Counted from the stretch's first letter, positions 1 to 7,345 are shown. The stretch is DNA of 64,000 bases from Novilysobacter_A longmucuonensis (GCF_046600735.1 NZ_JBJMAW010000013.1:1-64000); one strand, 5' to 3'. The notes: generated by a model from the sequence alone, not told the origin. A program made the numbers and translations.

Positions 1-66
1 CTGACCCCGAGCGCCTACGCCGAGCAGCTGGCAGCCGATACCACTACGATGAACCCCGGACTCTAG
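1..66 (+). CDS. IS3-family transposase OrfB, C-terminal end only
   Basis: The first 21 codons read LTPSAYAEQLAADTTTMNPGL and then stop. The LTPSAYAEQL segment is the usual end of IS3-family OrfB integrases, where the tail of the DDE domain is followed by a short 'LTP..YA' motif. The rest of the gene lies outside the window, so completeness cannot be judged. The next 40 bases hold a short GC hairpin (CCCCGC/GCGGGG) that may belong to the IS end. No terminal inverted repeat can be paired, because the other end is not visible. Confidence 0.6.
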   Translation: MTPSAYAEQLAADTTTMNPGL

Positions 67-134
67 ATAGCCCCGCTACTGAAGGCGGGGGGACGTCGGG
101 GCGGGACTACGAATGTCCGCTCATGGCAGCGGTT

Positions 135-218
135 TCAACTGGTCAGTGCAAGAGCTTGTCGATATCGCTCGATCGGCGTCTTGAAGTTCAGCGTCTTGGG
201 TGGCCGATCGTTCAAGCG
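135..218 (-). pseudogene. IS30-family transposase C-terminal remnant
   Basis: Read on the minus strand, this stretch gives RLNDRPPKTLNFKTPIERYR and then QALALTS and a stop. It matches the conserved end of IS30-family transposases (A.RLN.RPRKTL.F.TP.E). Nothing upstream continues the DDE domain in frame, so it is a fragment. Together with the IS3 end just to the left it shows that this flank of the prophage has been hit by several insertion sequences. Confidence 0.6.
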
Positions 219-522
219 TCTGGCACACGCAGGCCGGCAGGCAGACCACGTCCAGCGCGACAGCGCGTATACGCGATGGCGCGGTCGCGAACTGTGGATT
301 GACCACTCCCGGATTGCGTAAGTTTGTAAGGCACCCGAAAGAGCGCGTGCTCGCGGTCCGCTCTAAGAAAGTTACCCGCGCTAAGCTCACAAATTTACCT
401 ATCCATCCTCATGCGTCGAGGCAGCGACACGCTGGTCGAAGCGAATTTGGCAGTCGGGCACTAGCGCCTAAGGGCGACCAGCTTCAGTTCGCGGAACCGA
501 CCAAAATCAGTTCGAAGCAGTG
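219..522. other. Chromosomal flank without a recognisable gene
   Basis: No reading frame here resembles a protein and no RNA gene or strong promoter was seen. It separates the IS30 remnant from the left end of the prophage. It may be the rest of a decayed insertion element. Confidence 0.4.
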
Positions 523-960
523 TCACCGTGCCAGCGTAGTCTCGGGGCCGTCACGAGGATGACCACGACCACTGCCGCAATTGACATAATAGGCATCGGA
601 CGCCGAAAAGCCCGTCGTAGCAGCTTCAGAGCGATTCGGAGCGGCGGCGATCAGGGCCAGTCCAAACGCCAGCCCGACCGCCGCGGCGGCCGGGCCCAGC
701 CTGTCCAACACTGACTCCCACAGCGCCCGCTCTTTCGAGTCCGTGGCGCGCTCCGCGTGGATAGCCGCGAGCCAAGCCCCACCGTCTAGTTTCGCCATAG
801 CGCAAAGCTGCGCAATGCGCTCATCCGGCATCGCCTTTTTACCTGCTCGCCATTCGCTGACAGCTGCGCGAGTGATTCCGATCTTCAGGCTCAAAGCGTT
901 GTCCGACGGGAGAGAGCAGGTTTCCCGCACTTTGTCAAGTATCTTCGCTTGCGTGCCCAT
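523..960 (-). CDS. Phage repressor-like HTH protein (DUF3693 type), C-terminus altered by integration
   Basis: An N-terminal helix-turn-helix is visible (SDNALSLKIGITRAAVSEWR) followed by LCAMAKLDGGAWLAAIHAERA, the pattern of DUF3693 proteins of Xanthomonad filamentous phages, and then a hydrophobic stretch rich in Ala and Leu. It is divergent from the replication operon and probably represses it. The start is taken at the ATG at 960; a GTG two codons upstream is possible. The reading frame crosses the attachment core at residues reading DAYYV. In the prophage it then continues into host DNA (NCGSGRGHPRDG...). In the excised phage it would continue with KWLRWIHAAL and end HAGTVTA at the TGA in 7646-7648. 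The last part of the annotated protein is therefore not phage sequence. Confidence 0.75.
   Translation of the reverse strand: MGTQAKILDKVRETCSLPSDNALSLKIGITRAAVSEWRAGKKAMPDERIAQLCAMAKLDGGAWLAAIHAERATDSKERALWESVLDRLGPAAAAVGLAFGLALIAAAPNRSEAATTGFSASDAYYVNCGSGRGHPRDGPETTLAR
579..606. other. attL: dif-like left junction of the filamentous prophage
   Basis: The 13-bp core ACATAATAGGCAT (584-596) is repeated exactly at 7722-7734. The left arm, AATTGACATAA, matches the XerD-binding half of dif (9 of 11 against E. coli dif). The right arm (TCGGACGCCGA) does not look like a XerC site. A good outer arm from the host and a poor inner arm from the phage is what integration of an IMEX-type filamentous phage at dif produces. 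The site lies inside the coding frame of the repressor gene. Confidence 0.75.
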
Positions 961-966
961 GTTCAC

Positions 967-1000
967 CCTCGGTTGACATTCTGTTCTCCGTCAGATTACA
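967..1000 (+). promoter_or_regulatory. Candidate promoter of the phage replication operon
   Basis: TTGACA at 973-978 is a perfect -35 hexamer. About 17 bases on there is an AT-rich stretch (GATTACAT, 994-1001) that could serve as a weak -10. It lies between the divergent repressor and the replication operon and reads towards the latter. No transcript data support it. Confidence 0.4.
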
Positions 1001-1007
1001 TCGCCTC

Positions 1008-1028
1008 GTGTTCGCTACAGGCGAACAC
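1008..1028. promoter_or_regulatory. Perfect 8-bp inverted repeat, candidate repressor operator
   Basis: GTGTTCGC (1008-1015) and GCGAACAC (1021-1028) are exact inverted copies separated by TACAG. The site lies just downstream of the candidate promoter in the repressor/replication intergenic region, the expected place for a dimeric repressor site. A role in origin structure is the alternative. Confidence 0.5.
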
Positions 1029-1037
1029 AGGGCCGAC

Positions 1038-1060
1038 CCGCCGGGGACAGGCCCCGGCGG
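1038..1060. other. Strong GC hairpin, probable origin or packaging signal
   Basis: CCGCCGGGG and CCCCGGCGG form a perfect 9-bp stem around a 5-base loop (ACAGG). A second shorter hairpin (TCCCC...GGGGA, 1104-1123) follows before the first small gene. Filamentous phage intergenic regions carry such hairpins as plus/minus-strand origins and packaging signal. Which role applies cannot be told from sequence. Confidence 0.5.
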
Positions 1061-1130
1061 TGACCGGCTCTCCTTCAGTTGAGGCCTTCCCCCGCCGCCG
1101 AAGTCCCCGGCGACCGCTGGGGAGTGGGGA

Positions 1131-1292
1131 ATGATCGCTGACTGGATGTTGCTCGCGCTGCTGTTCGCGCTCGGAGCCTTGGTTTTCATCGCGTCGCTTC
1201 GCACCGCCGAAGCGCTTGCCCATCTCCGCAGTCAGCACGAGCGCCAAGCCGCCGAACTAGCGCGGCATATTCGGTCGGGTGATCACCGGTGA
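1131..1292 (+). CDS. Small single-pass membrane protein, first gene of the phage operon
   Basis: A 53-residue protein starting MIADWMLLALLFALGALVF, an N-terminal membrane helix, followed by a charged cytoplasmic tail rich in Arg, Glu and His. The ATG is preceded by GGAGTGGGGA, a good ribosome-binding site. Its stop overlaps the GTG start of the next gene (GTGA), which is strong support for translation. Small proteins of this kind lead the replication operon in related phages. The function is unknown. Confidence 0.6.
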   Translation: MIADWMLLALLFALGALVFIASLRTAEALAHLRSQHERQAAELARHIRSGDHR

Positions 1293-1474
1293 GCGCGCCC
1301 GTCCACGTAATCGAAGCCGCGTTCGACGCGGCATGGGAACAGTTCGAACTCGCAAGTGCTCGCGCATCGCGCCACCTCGACGGGGACCAGCAAGACTTGT
1401 TCTGCACAGCACGCGTTGAAGCCCGCGAGTGGTTCGCCATCGCGGACGCGTGTGCGCAGGAGCTAGGCGCATGA
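1289..1474 (+). CDS. Small phage protein of unknown function
   Basis: This 61-residue acidic protein begins at a GTG that overlaps the previous stop codon and ends at a TGA overlapping the ATG of the replication gene (ATGA at 1471). It is mostly helical (AFDAAWEQFELASARASRHLD) and has no membrane segment. Tight coupling on both sides supports it as a real gene. The family is not recognised. Confidence 0.65.
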   Translation: MSAPVHVIEAAFDAAWEQFELASARASRHLDGDQQDLFCTARVEAREWFAIADACAQELGA

Positions 1475-2301
1475 CCGCCTGCGCCGCTGCCATCGAAACG
1501 CGTTCAACGCTGCTCACGATGGCTTCGTTTCGCCTGCCGAAGCGCAAGGAAATCGGCGGCGCGAGCGCAGCGAGCGCTGGGCTTGTCTCTTCTACAACAA
1601 GTCGTACGGACGCTGTTGTCCGAATCGAAATCGACCGCAACGCCACGCGAGCCAAGAAGCTACGCAAGAGCGTCATAACCGGAGCAAGACTCCATGAGCA
1701 AGAAGCGCAAGCGCAAGGCTTCCGCGTCCGGGCCGCGATGCTCACCACGACATATCGAGACGACGTTGATCAATGCCCTAAGGACATTGCACGACTACTT
1801 GATCATGTCCGGGGCCATTTCAATCGAGCTAGCCGAGCCAAGTACGGGAAAGGTGGTCCGCGCTTCCGTTACGTCTGGGTCATGGAGCTCACAAAGCGAC
1901 TGCGACCGCACTATCACCTTTTGTTCTGGCTGCCAAAAGGCATCCGAATCCCAAAGGCAGACCAGCGCGGGTGGTGGCCCCACGGAAGCACTCGCATCGA
2001 GTGGGCGAAATACGCCGTTGGCTATATCGCCAAATACGCCAGCAAGTTCTGCCCCCTGACCGCGCATCACATGCCGAGGGGCTTCCGCACCCACGCCGTG
2101 GGCGGACTCAACACCGAATCCAAGCGCGAGTTGCGCTGGTGGAAATCGCCGCTCGATGCCCGCGAGGCATTGGGCGCGTTCGCGGATATCCGCAAATGCG
2201 TCGGGGGTTACTTCGACAAGCTCACCGGGGAATTCTGGCCGTCCCCCTGGCGGGTCATCTTCCAGTCGGACGGCCGGCTAATCGCATGGAAACCTGCCTA
2301 A
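1471..2301 (+). CDS. Rolling-circle replication initiation protein (HUH endonuclease)
   Basis: A 276-residue protein of the size of inovirus replication initiators. It would nick the plus-strand origin of the double-stranded form and start rolling-circle replication. The HUH metal-binding motif is RPHYHLLFW (His147 and His149) and the catalytic tyrosine is probably Tyr185 in YAVGYIAKYASK, whose lysine is in the expected place. The ATG at 1471 overlaps the upstream stop; a start at 1429 would overlap the preceding gene by 46 bases and is less likely. The stop overlaps the next ATG (TAATG). The N-terminal 90 residues are Arg/Lys-rich and have no recognised domain. Confidence 0.85.
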   Translation: MTACAAAIETRSTLLTMASFRLPKRKEIGGASAASAGLVSSTTSRTDAVVRIEIDRNATRAKKLRKSVITGARLHEQEAQAQGFRVRAAMLTTTYRDDVDQCPKDIARLLDHVRGHFNRASRAKYGKGGPRFRYVWVMELTKRLRPHYHLLFWLPKGIRIPKADQRGWWPHGSTRIEWAKYAVGYIAKYASKFCPLTAHHMPRGFRTHAVGGLNTESKRELRWWKSPLDAREALGAFADIRKCVGGYFDKLTGEFWPSPWRVIFQSDGRLIAWKPA

Positions 2302-2594
2302 TGAATCCTCAAAACTGCATCGTCATCAAGACGCAATCGGCCACGATCAAGAAGATCGAGCGCAACGGCAAGCCGACGTTGTATTTCAACGAACAGAGCG
2401 CCGCCATCGAAACCGGCGACGACTTCCCCAAGCCGTTCAAGCTGACGCTGGGGGAGGGCGATCAGCCATACCCGCCGGGTCGCTATCTGCTCGACCCATC
2501 GAGCCTCGACGTGGGCGATTTCCAAGCGCTCAAGGTCGGGCGGAACGTGAAGCTGATCCCGCTCCCGTCCGCCACTGCATCGAAAGTCGCCTAG
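2301..2594 (+). CDS. Phage single-stranded DNA-binding protein (pV-like)
   Basis: A 97-residue protein directly after the replication gene, overlapping by TAATG. This is the position and size of the inovirus pV-type protein, which coats new single strands and stops their conversion to duplex. The segment GRYLLDPSSLDVGDFQALKVGR resembles the C-terminal half of helix-destabilising proteins in Xanthomonas and Vibrio phages. The fold is small and beta-rich, with alternating hydrophobic and basic residues (KIERNGKPTLYFNEQ). Identification rests on position and weak motif likeness. Confidence 0.75.
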   Translation: MNPQNCIVIKTQSATIKKIERNGKPTLYFNEQSAAIETGDDFPKPFKLTLGEGDQPYPPGRYLLDPSSLDVGDFQALKVGRNVKLIPLPSATASKVA

Positions 2595-2597
2595 CCC

Positions 2598-2801
2598 ATG
2601 AGCGCCCTGAAGGTTTACGCGTGCGTCGAATGGGATGAGCCCACCGGCACCTGTTCGGCGCATGCGTACATCGACCCGCCCACGATCATCCCGACGATGA
2701 CGGCGGAGGAGGGGCTCTATGTCGGCTGGCAACTCGTGACGCTGTACGTCGTCGTCCGCGTCGTCGTCCTGCTTCGCGAAGCAATCCGGGACCGCATCTA
2801 G
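2598..2801 (+). CDS. Small phage membrane protein, possible minor coat component
   Basis: The 67-residue protein begins four bases after the ssDNA-binding gene. It has a Cys-containing N-terminus (VYACVEWDEPTGTCSAHAY) and a hydrophobic C-terminal helix (LVTLYVVVRVVVLL) with a basic tail. It lies between ssDNA-binding and major coat genes, where filamentous phages encode pVII/pIX-like minor coat proteins. Family membership cannot be shown from sequence alone. Confidence 0.6.
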   Translation: MSALKVYACVEWDEPTGTCSAHAYIDPPTIIPTMTAEEGLYVGWQLVTLYVVVRVVVLLREAIRDRI

Positions 2802-2851
2802 GCCCGATCCGCGCCCGCCGGTTTGCGGGCATCACTCCAGAGGAAAAACCA

Positions 2852-3112
2852 ATGAACCGCAACAACAACGAAAGCCGCGTCCGTCAGGCCGCCGACACCG
2901 TTCGCAACCTCGGCAGCAAGGCGCTGTTGGGCGCAACCGCGCTCGCCGTGTCGGGTGCCGCGATGGCCGAAACCGCCACCACCGGCATCGACACCGCCGC
3001 GATTGACGCGGCCATCGCCGATGTGCAGACCAAGGGCGTCGCGATCGCGGGCGCGGTCACTCTGATGATCTTCATGATCGCCGCCGCCAAGTGGCTGCGT
3101 CGCGCGAAGTGA
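2852..3112 (+). CDS. Major coat protein precursor (pVIII-like)
   Basis: This 86-residue protein has a basic N-terminus, a hydrophobic segment (ALLGATALAVSGAAMA) and a signal-peptidase site after AMA. The mature form is about 46 residues: an acidic amphipathic start (ETATTGIDTAAIDAAI), a central membrane helix (GVAIAGAVTLMIFMIAAA) and a basic end (KWLRRAK). This is the classic inovirus major coat architecture, with acidic residues facing out and basic residues facing DNA. It has its own ribosome-binding site (AGAGGAA) and is followed at once by a strong terminator, so it can be made in excess. Confidence 0.9.
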   Translation: MNRNNNESRVRQAADTVRNLGSKALLGATALAVSGAAMAETATTGIDTAAIDAAIADVQTKGVAIAGAVTLMIFMIAAAKWLRRAK

Positions 3113-3120
3113 GTCAACTC

Positions 3121-3149
3121 GGGCGGTCCATGTGGGCCGCCCTTTTTTC
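3121..3149 (+). terminator. Rho-independent terminator after the major coat gene
   Basis: GGGCGG and CCGCCC form the core of a stem followed by TTTTTT. It is eight bases past the coat protein stop. A terminator here is conserved in filamentous phages and separates high-level coat synthesis from the minor protein genes downstream. Confidence 0.8.
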
Positions 3150-3172
3150 TGCGGTGGAGTAGGGGACAGGTG

Positions 3173-3229
3173 ATGGAAGGATGGATTGTCTTGCTCGGGT
3201 GCTGCGTCTTGATCAAGGCGCTCGGCTGA
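3173..3229 (+). CDS. 18-residue hydrophobic micro-ORF before the adsorption gene
   Basis: The frame reads MEGWIVLLGCCVLIKALG and its stop overlaps the pIII start (TGATG at 3227-3231). GGGGACAGG precedes the ATG at a suitable distance. The peptide is long enough for one short membrane helix, like a reduced pVII/pIX coat protein, or it could act as a coupling leader. Coupling to the next gene is the main support; the length makes chance possible. Confidence 0.4.
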   Translation: MEGWIVLLGCCVLIKALG

Positions 3230-4758
3230 TGCGCATGCGCGACTACCTGACGCGGCGCGTCCTCGGCTACCTGACGATTCTTGCGCTCATGGCGCTGCTC
3301 TCACTGCTTGGCATCGGCAACGCTCGCGCTCAAACGGCATGTGGCTTCTTGACACAGGAGGCAATCCGAGAAGCGGCTAAGGCGACCTATGCGACGGAAG
3401 GCGAATCGTTCGCGGCGTGTTCGGCGCTCGACGGCACCGCAGTCACGGTTCACCTATCGAGCCACGGCGGCCGCTTGGAGGCGACCGGGCCAAACTGCGT
3501 AGTCGACCGGGTCGCAAAGGAGATATCTGTTTACTACGTCACCACCGGCACCCGGTGGTCCGGCACGTCGTGCGATGAATTCCACGCCGATAGCTGGGCG
3601 GGCGAAAACCGGCTGTTCGCTGTCGGCTTTCAGTTCGCGGAAGCGTGCCCCGAAGGCACCGAGCCGCAACCTAACGGAACCTGCGCCGCACCGCCGCCGA
3701 CGTGCGATGAGCTTGCGCCATCCACCTCGACGTTCACCCCGCCCAACGGCTCCACGCAATGCGCGAATCAGTGTCAAATCGCCTACTACTACAACGGCGA
3801 CGGCACCAGCACCGCCTACCCGACTGGCGCAACCTGCATAGACAACGAAGAAGAAAAAAACCTTTGCGGCGGCGACTCGTATTGGCACAGCGCACTCAAC
3901 GTCTGCGCGCCCACCGAGCCGCCCGATTGCGAGGAAGGCCAGACCGCCAAAGAAGGCGTATGCACGAAGCCCAACACCTGTCCAACCGGCATGGTGGAGG
4001 ACGCTAACGGCCTCTGCAAACCCGAGAAAAACGAGTGCCCCGCCGGCCAGGTCAAGAGCCCGGACGGAAGCTGCCTACCCGGTGACGGCCAATGCTCGGC
4101 CGGTGAAGCGCGCGGCGCGGACGGCACCTGCAAGAAAGACGCGGACGGCGACGGCGAGCCCGACCCGGATGACCCGGCGAACAAGTCCTTCAGCGGCGGC
4201 GACCAGTGCGACGCGCCGCCATCGTGCAGCGGCGACCCGATCATGTGCGGTCAGGCGCGCATCCAATGGCGTATCGACTGCAACACCCGCAAGAACCGCA
4301 ACATCAGCGGTGGCGCGTGCGACTCCGCGCCGGTCTGCACCGGGGAAAACTGCGATGCCATGGAATACGCCAGCCTGCTACAGCAGTGGCGCACAACGTG
4401 CCATCTGGAAAAGCTCGCCGGTAGCGGTGAAGGCGACGGCGAAGGGCAGGGCAGTTGCGGCGCGGGTGACGCCGACTGCAACGGCATCGCGGATGACCTT
4501 GAGGGCGGCACTGGCGAAGGGCAGGGCGAACCGGGACTTGGAACCGACGACGGTGGGGCCGGGTGGGCGCAGGTGGACCAAGCCGGTTGGCTCGGTGGCG
4601 GGTCATGCCCCGGCCTCCCTGTGTTCACCATCAGTGGCCAGACCTTCGACCTTAGCGAAACGCCCTGCGAGCAGGGGGGATTGCTTGCGAACCTCTTTCT
4701 AACGGCGGCGCTCGCTGCCGCTGCATTCATCGTTGGCCGCGCGGCATCGGGAGGGTAA
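3229..4758 (+). CDS. Adsorption (pIII-like) minor coat protein
   Basis: A 509-residue exported protein with a signal peptide (LTILALMALLSLLGIGNARA, cut before QT) and a C-terminal membrane anchor (LLANLFLTAALAAAAFIVG) ending in a glycine-rich tail. This matches inovirus pIII, which binds the host pilus and the periplasmic receptor. The middle carries about five related cysteine modules of the form C-P/E-x-G...G-x-C (residues about 140-300). Next come an acidic DADGDGEPDPDD segment and a Gly/Glu linker. Paired Cys suggest disulfide-stabilised knobs. The start at 3229 overlaps the micro-ORF stop; a second ATG at 3235 is possible. It is followed four bases later by the pVI-like gene. Confidence 0.8.
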   Translation: MRMRDYLTRRVLGYLTILALMALLSLLGIGNARAQTACGFLTQEAIREAAKATYATEGESFAACSALDGTAVTVHLSSHGGRLEATGPNCVVDRVAKEISVYYVTTGTRWSGTSCDEFHADSWAGENRLFAVGFQFAEACPEGTEPQPNGTCAAPPPTCDELAPSTSTFTPPNGSTQCANQCQIAYYYNGDGTSTAYPTGATCIDNEEEKNLCGGDSYWHSALNVCAPTEPPDCEEGQTAKEGVCTKPNTCPTGMVEDANGLCKPEKNECPAGQVKSPDGSCLPGDGQCSAGEARGADGTCKKDADGDGEPDPDDPANKSFSGGDQCDAPPSCSGDPIMCGQARIQWRIDCNTRKNRNISGGACDSAPVCTGENCDAMEYASLLQQWRTTCHLEKLAGSGEGDGEGQGSCGAGDADCNGIADDLEGGTGEGQGEPGLGTDDGGAGWAQVDQAGWLGGGSCPGLPVFTISGQTFDLSETPCEQGGLLANLFLTAALAAAAFIVGRAASGG

Positions 4759-4761
4759 ATC

Positions 4762-5043
4762 ATGCCTGCGATATGGGTAGCAATAACTGGATTCATCGGT
4801 AGCCAAATCGGCTTCTGGATAGCGTCGGCGCTGGCCGCGTTCGGGCTGCACATCGTCGCGCAAGAGTTCGTCATCGAGCCCGCGTTAAACGACATCAAGG
4901 CGCAGATGGGGAGCGCCGGTCAGCTCGCGTTGGATTGGTTCTCATTTCTGAAGGTCGATGAGTGCATTTCCATCGTGTTAAGCGCGTACGCGGCAGCGGC
5001 CGCATTGAGCGCCGTGCGCCTGCGTCGGAAGCCGGTGGCATGA
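4762..5043 (+). CDS. pVI-like minor coat protein (DUF2523 type)
   Basis: This 93-residue protein has hydrophobic segments at the start (AIWVAITGFIGSQIGFWIASALAAFGL) and end (ISIVLSAYAAAAALSAVRL) and a basic tail, typical of DUF2523 proteins that lie between pIII and Zot in many inoviruses. It would sit at the adsorption end of the particle with pIII. Its stop overlaps the start of the Zot gene (ATGA at 5040). Confidence 0.8.
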   Translation: MPAIWVAITGFIGSQIGFWIASALAAFGLHIVAQEFVIEPALNDIKAQMGSAGQLALDWFSFLKVDECISIVLSAYAAAAALSAVRLRRKPVA

Positions 5044-6140
5044 GTTTCGACCTCTCCGGCATCATCGTATTGACGGGCCTTCCCGGCGCCGGCAAAACCC
5101 TTTACATGATGCAGGTCGCGGAACGGGCCGTCGCCGAAGGCCGCCCGGTCTTCCAGTGCGGCATCAATGGCATGTCGCTGCCCGGGGTGCAGGTATGGGA
5201 GGACCCGCACGCGTGGAAAGACCTCCCGCCGCGAGCGGTGTTGCTGGTGGACGAAGCGCAGGACCATTTCCGCACGCGACCGGGCTCGGTCGCTGCGCCG
5301 AAGTCAATTACTGACATGGAGCGCATCCGCCATTCCGGCGTCTGTATGGTGCTGACCACGCAACAACCGACGTACCTCGATAAGCACCTGCGCGGGTTAG
5401 CCCAGCATCATCACCTTGTCGAAGTCCTCGCCGGCCGCACGTCCAATGTCTACCGCTTCCGCAGCGTGCGTGAGGACGTAACGCCGCACTCGCTGACCGA
5501 CGCCGAGCTACAGCTCTGGACCCATCCGCGCCATCTTTATCCGTTCTACAAGTCCGCCGAAGTTCACACCAAAAAATTCCGGCTCCCATTTCGCATCCTT
5601 GTTTTGTGCGGGGGAACCTGCCTTGTCGTTCTCGGTCTGGCCTATGCGTTCTGGCCTTCGTCCGGGTCTGCTGCCGTAACAGGCGAGGCCCGAGCCCCGA
5701 AGGGGCTGGGTCTCGCTGAACCGGCACCGGCACCGACAGACGCCGCGCCCATGACCGCCACCGACTACGCCAAGCGCTTTGTGCCGCGCTTCGCAACGAT
5801 GCCGCAGAGCGCCCCGGCATACGATGAGCGGCCGGTGGTTGCAGAGCCGCGCATCGTGTGCATGTCCTCGCGCGACGGCATGGCCGCCGATGGGTGGAAA
5901 GACGCCAGCGTCACATGCTTGACCGAGCAAGGCACCGTGTATGACCTCGGTCCCGGCGAGGCGCGCAGGGTGGCCCGCTATGGCCCGGTCTATGACCCGT
6001 TCAAGCGCCCGGAAGCTGCGGACAGCGTAGGCAATGCCGGCATGCGCCCGCCCAGCACCACGCGACGCGCAGGGGCGTCTTCCGGCGGATGGACATTGGA
6101 CGCCCCGCAAGTCACCGGGTATGGAGCGCTCGCCAAGTGA
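5040..6140 (+). CDS. zot: Zot/pI-family phage assembly ATPase
   Basis: A 366-residue inner-membrane ATPase that drives filamentous phage assembly and export. Walker A is GLPGAGKT (residues 13-20) and Walker B is AVLLVDEAQD (66-75). A sensor-like LTTQQP follows. A single membrane helix (RILVLCGGTCLVVLGLAYAFW, about 197-217) precedes a periplasmic domain with two cysteines (IVCMSS, VTCL) in a 30-residue span, as in other phage pI proteins. The start at 5040 overlaps the pVI stop; upstream ATGs would run deep into that gene. No separate pIV secretin is encoded, so the host's own secretin is probably used. Confidence 0.9.
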   Translation: MSFDLSGIIVLTGLPGAGKTLYMMQVAERAVAEGRPVFQCGINGMSLPGVQVWEDPHAWKDLPPRAVLLVDEAQDHFRTRPGSVAAPKSITDMERIRHSGVCMVLTTQQPTYLDKHLRGLAQHHHLVEVLAGRTSNVYRFRSVREDVTPHSLTDAELQLWTHPRHLYPFYKSAEVHTKKFRLPFRILVLCGGTCLVVLGLAYAFWPSSGSAAVTGEARAPKGLGLAEPAPAPTDAAPMTATDYAKRFVPRFATMPQSAPAYDERPVVAEPRIVCMSSRDGMAADGWKDASVTCLTEQGTVYDLGPGEARRVARYGPVYDPFKRPEAADSVGNAGMRPPSTTRRAGASSGGWTLDAPQVTGYGALAK

Positions 6141-6820
6141 GCGTTGCAGCGCTTGCCGTTCCGGGTCGCATCGCGCTTACTAGTGGCAGCGTCGAGGCGA
6201 TCAAGTGGTTCGCGCTGCTGGCGATGCTGGTAGACCATGTGAACTCGGCTTTCTTCGGCCGCGAGCTCGGCACGCTCGCCGATATCGTTGGCCGCGTTGC
6301 AATGCCGCTTTTTGCCGGTGTCCTCGCCTACAACCTCGCGCGACCGGGGGCCGACTACGGCCGCACGATGCGCCGCCTGCTGGTGTTCGGCGCGCTCGCG
6401 TTACCCGCTCACGCGTACCTGTTCGCGGACCTTTATGGCTGGTGGCCGCTCAACATCCTGTTGACGTTCGCGGTCGCCGTGGGCGTGCTCGATTTGTCCA
6501 CGCGAGGCCGCGACGAACTCGCGGCGGCCGTGTTCGTGATCGGCGGCGCGTTGGTCGAATACTGGTGGCCGGGTGTTGCCTTGGTGATCGCTGCGACATG
6601 GCATTTCCAGCGGCCTACCGGTCGCACGCTCGTATTGGTCGCCGTGGCGCTGGTTGGGCTGTGCGCGGTCAACCTCAACGGCTGGGCGCTGCTCGCGCTG
6701 CCCGTCGCGGCGGCTGCGGTGGTGTGGTCACCGACCCTACTGCGCTTGCGCTGGGCGTTCTGGCTCGCGTATCCGCTCCACCTGCTCGCGATCGCGATCT
6801 TATCCGCGCTGATGGGGTAG
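6137..6820 (+). CDS. TraX-family membrane protein encoded by the phage
   Basis: A 227-residue protein with about seven hydrophobic segments. The N-terminal pattern EAIKWFALLAMLVDHVN ... VGRVAMPLFAGVLAYNLAR is that of the TraX family (PF05857), the multi-pass proteins named after the F pilin N-acetylase. The GTG start at 6137 overlaps the Zot stop (GTGA), so it is the last gene of the assembly operon. The alternative ATG at 6089 would lie inside zot. It probably acts in the inner membrane. Modification of pilin to exclude superinfecting phage is a plausible role but is inference. Confidence 0.75.
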   Translation: MSVAALAVPGRIALTSGSVEAIKWFALLAMLVDHVNSAFFGRELGTLADIVGRVAMPLFAGVLAYNLARPGADYGRTMRRLLVFGALALPAHAYLFADLYGWWPLNILLTFAVAVGVLDLSTRGRDELAAAVFVIGGALVEYWWPGVALVIAATWHFQRPTGRTLVLVAVALVGLCAVNLNGWALLALPVAAAAVVWSPTLLRLRWAFWLAYPLHLLAIAILSALMG

Positions 6821-6973
6821 GGCATTGCCGCGTTGGTCAATGCGCGCAGACCGCTTCACTCGCGCTGACGTGGGTCCGGCCGGGGTCGGCGGTCATGCTC
6901 CGAGGAGCCTGCATGCGATGCGCGGCCACTCCCTGCAAACCCGCTTATTGGCGGTGCTTGTGGGTGTTCTCGC

Positions 6974-7345
6974 CTAGCACTTTCCGTGCTGTATCCACTC
7001 GCGGCCCCGCTTCTCGATCAGGTCCCCGTTGATGCACCGGAACCGTTGCGGCTCTCGCGGTCCCGTCGATCGCTGCATGGCGGCCTCGCGTCGGCGTTCT
7101 ATCTCGGCCAGTTGGCTACGCCGTTCCGCTTCGATGAGCGCCACCCGCTGTAGCCGTTCGGCGTTATCGACACGTGGCACAGGCGATTGCTCTGCTGGCT
7201 GCGCCTTCATCTGCTCGGAGTCGGGTCGATTGCGGTTCCATTCGAGGATGCCCGCAATGGTCACAAGCACGCCGGCAAAGCCGAGCGCCAAGCTGATCCA
7301 CGATGGCCAGCGCGGTTCCTTCCGTAGCCCTTGGTGCTGTTCCAT
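6974..7345 (-). CDS. Membrane-anchored phage accessory protein
   Basis: The 123-residue product has a single membrane helix near the N-terminus (WISLALGFAGVLVTIAGILEW), then a helical, coiled-coil-like charged region (RLQRVALIEAERRSQLAEIERRREAA). It ends in a small Cys-bounded motif, RCINGDLIEKRGREWIQHGKC. Similar C-termini occur in small proteins of Xanthomonad filamentous phages. The start at 7345 is chosen because the helix begins soon after it; a start at 7405 would add 20 residues and overlap the next gene. The function is unknown. Confidence 0.6.
   Translation of the reverse strand: MEQHQGLRKEPRWPSWISLALGFAGVLVTIAGILEWNRNRPDSEQMKAQPAEQSPVPRVDNAERLQRVALIEAERRSQLAEIERRREAAMQRSTGPREPQRFRCINGDLIEKRGREWIQHGKC

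Noticed and set aside
3816..4898. Long minus-strand frames opposite the adsorption gene
   Set aside because: Low-complexity Ser/Pro/Ala sequence generated by the Gly/Cys-rich modules on the other strand.
6089..6136. ATG start of the TraX-like gene inside zot
   Set aside because: The GTG at 6137 gives the GTGA overlap seen repeatedly in this phage and begins just before the family pattern.
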